Positions 61,160-63,990 of a stretch of DNA of 63,990 nucleotides are shown here, in pieces (position 1 is the stretch's first letter; each line of letters starts with the position of its first letter). The stretch is from a virus, in IMG/VR virus record IMGVR_UViG_3300021960_000068, positions 1 to 63,990 of that record. One strand, 5' to 3'. The notes beneath the pieces are model-generated. The model saw nothing but the letters and a program-made list of their open reading frames with translations. It did not search any database and was not told the DNA's origin. Position numbers and translations under genes: made by a program.

Positions 61160-61332
61160 TTAAAGAATAGCAATGCGTATGCTATCATCACGTTTAAATT
61201 AACTAATACTAAGTTCCATTGCTTTGCAACCCAAACTTGTGGTGTACAAAACAAACCTGCTAGAAAGTATATTACTACACCAGGTGTTTCGGGTAATAAA
61301 TGGGGAGCAGTTATAAAAAAACCAGTCCCCAT
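61156..61332 (-). CDS. Small membrane protein between nrdB and nrdA, 58 aa
   Basis: I chose MGTGFFITAP at 61332, after the upstream stop at 61343. It has two hydrophobic spans (GVVIYFLAGLFCT and LVLVNLNVMIAYALLFF). The stop overlaps nrdA's ATG (ATGA). A longer frame exists to 61431 but would overlap the coiled-coil gene heavily. Function unknown. Confidence 0.6.
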   Translation of the reverse strand: MGTGFFITAPHLLPETPGVVIYFLAGLFCTPQVWVAKQWNLVLVNLNVMIAYALLFFK

Positions 61333-61342
61333 ATAACCAAGC

Positions 61343-61582
61343 CTATTTGCTAGCCTCTCCGTAGGAGAAAGCTTCCTCTTCTTCACTAGGCTTTTCAGCC
61401 ACTTTCTTTTTAAGCTCTGCGATTGCATCATCGTAACCTTCTAATTGTTTTAATATTTCTTGTTGACCAAATATCATGGTCTTTATATTCTCTAATTCAT
61501 TTATAATTTGCTGCAGTACGTTTGTTGTAGCAGCCATACGTTTTTCTAACGCATCAGTTCTACTCTGTTTCTGACCTTTCAT
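61343..61582 (-). CDS. Coiled-coil protein, 79 aa
   Basis: A long heptad-like helix (ALEKRMAATTNVLQQIINE; GYDDAIAELKKKVAEK) and an acidic tail (SEEEEAFSYGEASK). It lies between nrdB and nrdA and could be a small scaffold. No family recognised. Confidence 0.58.
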   Translation of the reverse strand: MKGQKQSRTDALEKRMAATTNVLQQIINELENIKTMIFGQQEILKQLEGYDDAIAELKKKVAEKPSEEEEAFSYGEASK

Positions 61583-61617
61583 ATAATTGTTCTATTAATT
61601 CTTGCTCATTAATTAGT

Positions 61618-62586
61618 TTACCAAATGTCTTCGAAGTCCTCACCTTCGTTAGCTTTCGAATAATCCGTTGGCCGAACCGCGAAAAAATCAGTATGAGTGA
61701 GCCCCCCGGTAAGATGATAGAACCAATCAAGATTATCCGCTGCAGCCTTGTCATACGTGAAGTACGAATCAAGGTCAGTGTAACCAAGCTCAACCAGTTT
61801 TTCATTTGTTCTTTTCTTTATAAAGTGTTTTAAATCATTTGACTTGATACCTTCAATGTCACCCATCTCAAACATCTTATCTATATACTTAGTCTCAAGA
61901 TCAACCATAGTCTCTGCTGCTTTAATAATATCTTTTTTACAAAGATCTTTTAGTTGATTATTCTCTGCGCACATATCACGATATAGTTTACAACCCATTT
62001 TACTGTGTAGACTTTCATCACGCACAGACCATTTCATCTGTTGGCCTATTCCTTTAAGCATGTTACGCAGCTGAAAAGAATATAGAACAGCGAAAGCAGA
62101 ATACAAACTAACCCCTTCAGCGAAGGCGGAAAAAACAGCAAGGCTACGAGCAATGCCACGTGGGTCATCACCGTTGTAACCAACCAGGTTATCAAATCTA
62201 TTTGCTGTTGCTTCTTCGTGGAGAAACGCTTCGAAGTTTTCAAGCCCAAGTGTTTCATTTAAATAACTATATGCGACAGCGTGAATTGTTTCTTGCGAAC
62301 CAAACATCATTGCCATTTGTTGTATCTCGTGTTTAGGAAACCAACCAACTACTTTCTGCGTCCAATAATCAGACACAGCACATTCAGTCTGAGCAAAGCC
62401 TAGTAGGATATTTCCCACTAGGTTTTTTTCTTTGTCTGTTAGTTTCTCTTTCCAGTCTTTAACATCGCCTTGCATTGGTATCTCGGTGTGTAACCAAAAA
62501 GCCTGTGCTTGCTTAAGCCAACCTTCAGTATAGTACTCTGGGTACTCAAACGGTTTATACGCTATGCGCTCGTCAAACAGTCCCAT
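61618..62586 (-). CDS. nrdB: Ribonucleotide reductase class I, small subunit
   Basis: 322 residues. The diiron motifs are ETIHAVAY (ExxHxxxY, with the radical Tyr kept), AEGVSLYSA and RDESLHSKMG (the second Glu/His set). It provides the radical cofactor that activates NrdA. The C-terminus EDFEDIW matches the acidic peptide that docks the beta subunit on alpha. The start shares a base with the upstream gene's stop (TAATG). It is transcribed before nrdA in the same leftward unit. Confidence 0.94.
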   Translation of the reverse strand: MGLFDERIAYKPFEYPEYYTEGWLKQAQAFWLHTEIPMQGDVKDWKEKLTDKEKNLVGNILLGFAQTECAVSDYWTQKVVGWFPKHEIQQMAMMFGSQETIHAVAYSYLNETLGLENFEAFLHEEATANRFDNLVGYNGDDPRGIARSLAVFSAFAEGVSLYSAFAVLYSFQLRNMLKGIGQQMKWSVRDESLHSKMGCKLYRDMCAENNQLKDLCKKDIIKAAETMVDLETKYIDKMFEMGDIEGIKSNDLKHFIKKRTNEKLVELGYTDLDSYFTYDKAAADNLDWFYHLTGGLTHTDFFAVRPTDYSKANEGEDFEDIW

Positions 62587-62750
62587 TACTTATAAGTTTC
62601 AAAAGCAACGTCAATAAAAGGCAAATAAAAAACGTAAGCAGTTTGTGTTGGTTCTTCATAAGTTCTCATTCCAAATAATATACCTGGGTAAAACCCAAAT
62701 GATAACGTCCAGTTCTTTCTAACGTCCTTGCCCTCTGTATTTTTTGACAT
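62586..62750 (-). CDS. Conserved small protein upstream of nrdB, 54 aa
   Basis: I started at MSKNTEGKDV (62750); further upstream the frame overlaps the 44-aa gene. The pattern NWTLSFGFYPGILFGMRTYEE...YVFYLPFIDVAFE is one I recall from small phage proteins next to nrdB. Probably membrane-associated or hydrophobic, beta-rich. Function unknown. Confidence 0.68.
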   Translation of the reverse strand: MSKNTEGKDVRKNWTLSFGFYPGILFGMRTYEEPTQTAYVFYLPFIDVAFETYK

Positions 62751-62853
62751 AATTTTTAGATTTTTTATTATTACTGTTTCTAGTTTTAGCGTGTACACCT
62801 GGTCTACTTACTTTAGGAGATTCAAGATGTATTGATAAATTTATTTTAGCCAT
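62719..62853 (-). CDS. Conserved marine phage microprotein (KKYRGQGR end), 44 aa
   Basis: MAKINLSIHLESPKVSRPG... with an Asn/Lys-rich second half that ends KNYVKKYRGQGR. I recall this end in very small proteins of marine phages. Lys/Arg-rich, so nucleic-acid contact is possible. It overlaps the upstream gene by 8 bp and ends (TAG) inside the next gene. Confidence 0.65.
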   Translation of the reverse strand: MAKINLSIHLESPKVSRPGVHAKTRNSNNKKSKNYVKKYRGQGR

Positions 62854-63019
62854 ATACTTTTATATTATACTTATCGTGTTCATGTACAATGTCTTTATAT
62901 TTGACATATCCTTTCTGATCCCAAGACCACTTAACAAAATTATCGATCTGACGCTCGGCATACTTCTGCCTAGCTACTTGTTTCGCAAGTTTAGGATTAG
63001 GCGTATTGTCTCGTCGCAT
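62846..63019 (-). CDS. Hypothetical basic protein, 57 aa
   Basis: MRRDNTPNPKLAKQVARQKYA..., with FVKWSWDQKGYVKYKDI in the middle and a His/Tyr-rich tail. It overlaps the endonuclease-like gene's 3' end by 46 bp in another frame. The aromatic and charged pattern looks protein-like, but no family is recognised. Confidence 0.52.
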   Translation of the reverse strand: MRRDNTPNPKLAKQVARQKYAERQIDNFVKWSWDQKGYVKYKDIVHEHDKYNIKVYG

Positions 63020-63435
63020 TCCTTTTGATTTTGTGGTTTATATAATGTAACTCCAGGTAGATGATCTACTACGTATCTTTTAAACATCTTCCAGCGTATT
63101 GGAAATGATTCATTAGCTCTACCTTTGGTTTCAATAATAAAACCTTGGCCAATAAAATCAGGTGTGTACTTTATGTTCAGTATCTTTTTGCTACCTCTAT
63201 TTTTGTAATCACCCTTACCATTACCGCATCGTTCATAAGACTCATTAGGAAAATCAAACCCAGAGAATATCTCGTATGTTTGTCCTTCGTATACAGCTTG
63301 TATATTAGCTTTCTTTAAAGCCATATACATATACCGCTCAAGGCCAGAAGCAAAGTTGATACCATCATATGATATCTTCCTTGCTTGTACTGGTCCTTTC
63401 TTTTTACTACGTTTTTTAAACTTCTTCCTTATCAT
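62974..63435 (-). CDS. PD-(D/E)XK endonuclease (T7 endonuclease I-like)
   Basis: 153 residues from MIRKKFKKRSKK (63435), which is close to the upstream stop; another in-frame ATG is at 63450. The core has YTPDFIG and IIETKGRA (the D...ExK pair), preceded by GLERYMYMALKKANIQAVYE, as in phage Holliday-junction resolvases of the endonuclease I type. It would cut branched DNA before packaging and may degrade host DNA. A basic N-terminus helps DNA binding. Confidence 0.75.
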   Translation of the reverse strand: MIRKKFKKRSKKKGPVQARKISYDGINFASGLERYMYMALKKANIQAVYEGQTYEIFSGFDFPNESYERCGNGKGDYKNRGSKKILNIKYTPDFIGQGFIIETKGRANESFPIRWKMFKRYVVDHLPGVTLYKPQNQKECDETIRLILNLRNK

Positions 63436-63712
63436 AGTGTAGCCCGTCATTACCGTTCTGACCGATGATGTTCATACGTTTCAGCATAGCCTCTTCGATC
63501 TCATCACCTAAACAGTATCGTGCTGCTTCAATATAAAGCAACGCATCCATTAGTTCTTCTTGCACATCGACTAAAAACCTATCTAAGTCCTTGACTTCGT
63601 TTTTAATCTCACCCATCATTGTAGCACCGTACTTTTCTTGACCAACAAGACTACGCTGATCCATCTTAGCTAGTACCCTACGTACAACTTCGTCTTTAGT
63701 TTTAATCTGCAT
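63416..63712 (-). CDS. MazG-like nucleotide pyrophosphohydrolase, 98 aa
   Basis: I chose MQIKTKDEVV (63712), which overlaps the stop of the MazG fusion by 11 bp. The body QEKYGATMMGEIKNEVKDL and FLVDVQEELMDALLYIEAARY resembles small all-alpha NTP-PPases and MazG-like proteins found in phages. The exact substrate is not readable. Its first 25 bp are also present at 1-25, as part of the terminal repeat. Confidence 0.65.
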   Translation of the reverse strand: MQIKTKDEVVRRVLAKMDQRSLVGQEKYGATMMGEIKNEVKDLDRFLVDVQEELMDALLYIEAARYCLGDEIEEAMLKRMNIIGQNGNDGLHYDKEEV

Positions 63713-63990
63713 CTTTAACAAATGTACCATTAACCATTTTACCCGTGCGCTTAGCAATCACATCATACGCAGACTTAATACAGTCTTCAATAAACATATC
63801 TTCAAACTTAGCGATGCTTGTAAGCACAACAATCATATCACCTATAGCATCTTGTATTTCTGCCTTGTCGTTTTTAAGTAACGCCTCTGCAAGCTCACCT
63901 GATTCTTCCATAAGCTTTAGATACTGAGTTCTAGCATCACCTTTATCGTATATGCCTTTGTCAGTAGCCCAACTACGTATGTCATCAAAC
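63688..63990. repeat. Terminal redundancy, right copy
   Basis: 303 bp matching 1-303 at 298 positions with no gaps. It contains the end of the 98-aa MazG-like gene's 5' region and the C-terminal part of the MazG fusion. See the left copy for the list of differences. Confidence 0.95.
63702..63990 (-). CDS. GIY-YIG/MazG fusion protein, partial second copy
   Basis: The reading frame is open to the window edge and its last residues, from EESGELAEALLKND to the end, are identical to those of the gene at 15-773. It is the same gene seen again because the contig ends overlap, not a paralogue. The four nucleotide differences from the left copy inside the shared part of this gene are all silent. Confidence 0.9.
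   Translation of the reverse strand, partial: FDDIRSWATDKGIYDKGDARTQYLKLMEESGELAEALLKNDKAEIQDAIGDMIVVLTSIAKFEDMFIEDCIKSAYDVIAKRTGKMVNGTFVKDAD

Noticed and set aside
1-63990. Alternative genetic code with TAG recoded
   Set aside because: TAG ends clearly complete genes such as groEL, the capsid gene and the TS-like gene, and reading frames are normal under the standard code.
1-63990. Temperate lifestyle
   Set aside because: No integrase, recombinase of that class, CI-like repressor or attachment site was seen; ERF and the HTH protein alone do not indicate lysogeny.
63702-63990. A second MazG paralogue at the right end
   Set aside because: Protein sequence is identical to the gene at 15-773 over the shared part and DNA differs only at silent sites, so it is the same gene seen at the contig overlap.

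Overview
The window is the complete or near-complete genome of a tailed double-stranded DNA phage, assembled as a circular or terminally redundant contig. Bases 1-303 reappear as 63688-63990 with five differences, so one genome unit is about 63,687 bp. The gene content points to a lytic podovirus-like phage of Bacteroidota, most likely a marine flavobacterium. The reasons are the A+T-rich sequence, the A-rich gene starts without obvious Shine-Dalgarno sites, the portal/capsid/neck gene order reminiscent of crAss-like and related environmental phages, and many small proteins of the kind seen in uncultured marine phages. Host and taxonomy are inferences. I saw no integrase, lysogeny repressor, CRISPR array or insertion sequence.

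The layout is two divergent arms. Between about 15.3 and 15.7 kb lies the only long intergenic region. From it every gene to the left is read leftwards (minus strand), continuing across the contig junction to 59.4 kb. Every gene to the right is read rightwards (plus strand) to 59.3 kb. The arms converge on a strong hairpin terminator at 59.36-59.39 kb.

Left arm. The segment nearest the control region (10.7-15.3 kb) is packed with tiny genes, a tRNA-Gln and two tRNA-like elements, and is studded with seven copies of an exactly 32-bp promoter-like element. Next come a GP88-family protein, ATP-dependent DNA ligase, an HTH protein and a sigma-70-like factor, ERF annealing protein, PD-(D/E)XK exonuclease, SSB-like protein and a primase-helicase. 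After these is a nucleotide block: a thymidylate-synthase-family enzyme carrying the Asp substitution typical of dCMP-specific enzymes, a GIY-YIG/MazG fusion, a second MazG-like protein, an endonuclease and class I ribonucleotide reductase (NrdB, NrdA). I see no DNA polymerase.

Right arm. First come tail fibres (one with Asp-box repeats, one with a YadA-like beta-roll), a glycine-rich adhesin and tail accessory genes. These are followed by a phage GroEL and GroES pair and a lysis area (holin-like proteins, M15 peptidase). Then come a second GroES-like protein, terminase subunits, portal, scaffold and major capsid protein, then a tandemly duplicated pair of neck genes. The arm ends with a very large neck/tail protein that looks split in two, and internal virion proteins, one of 2744 residues with a HAD-like domain.

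The genes fit a phage that makes its own nucleotides and possibly modified cytosine. It appears to reprogram transcription with its own sigma factor and to supply its own chaperonin for folding large virion proteins.
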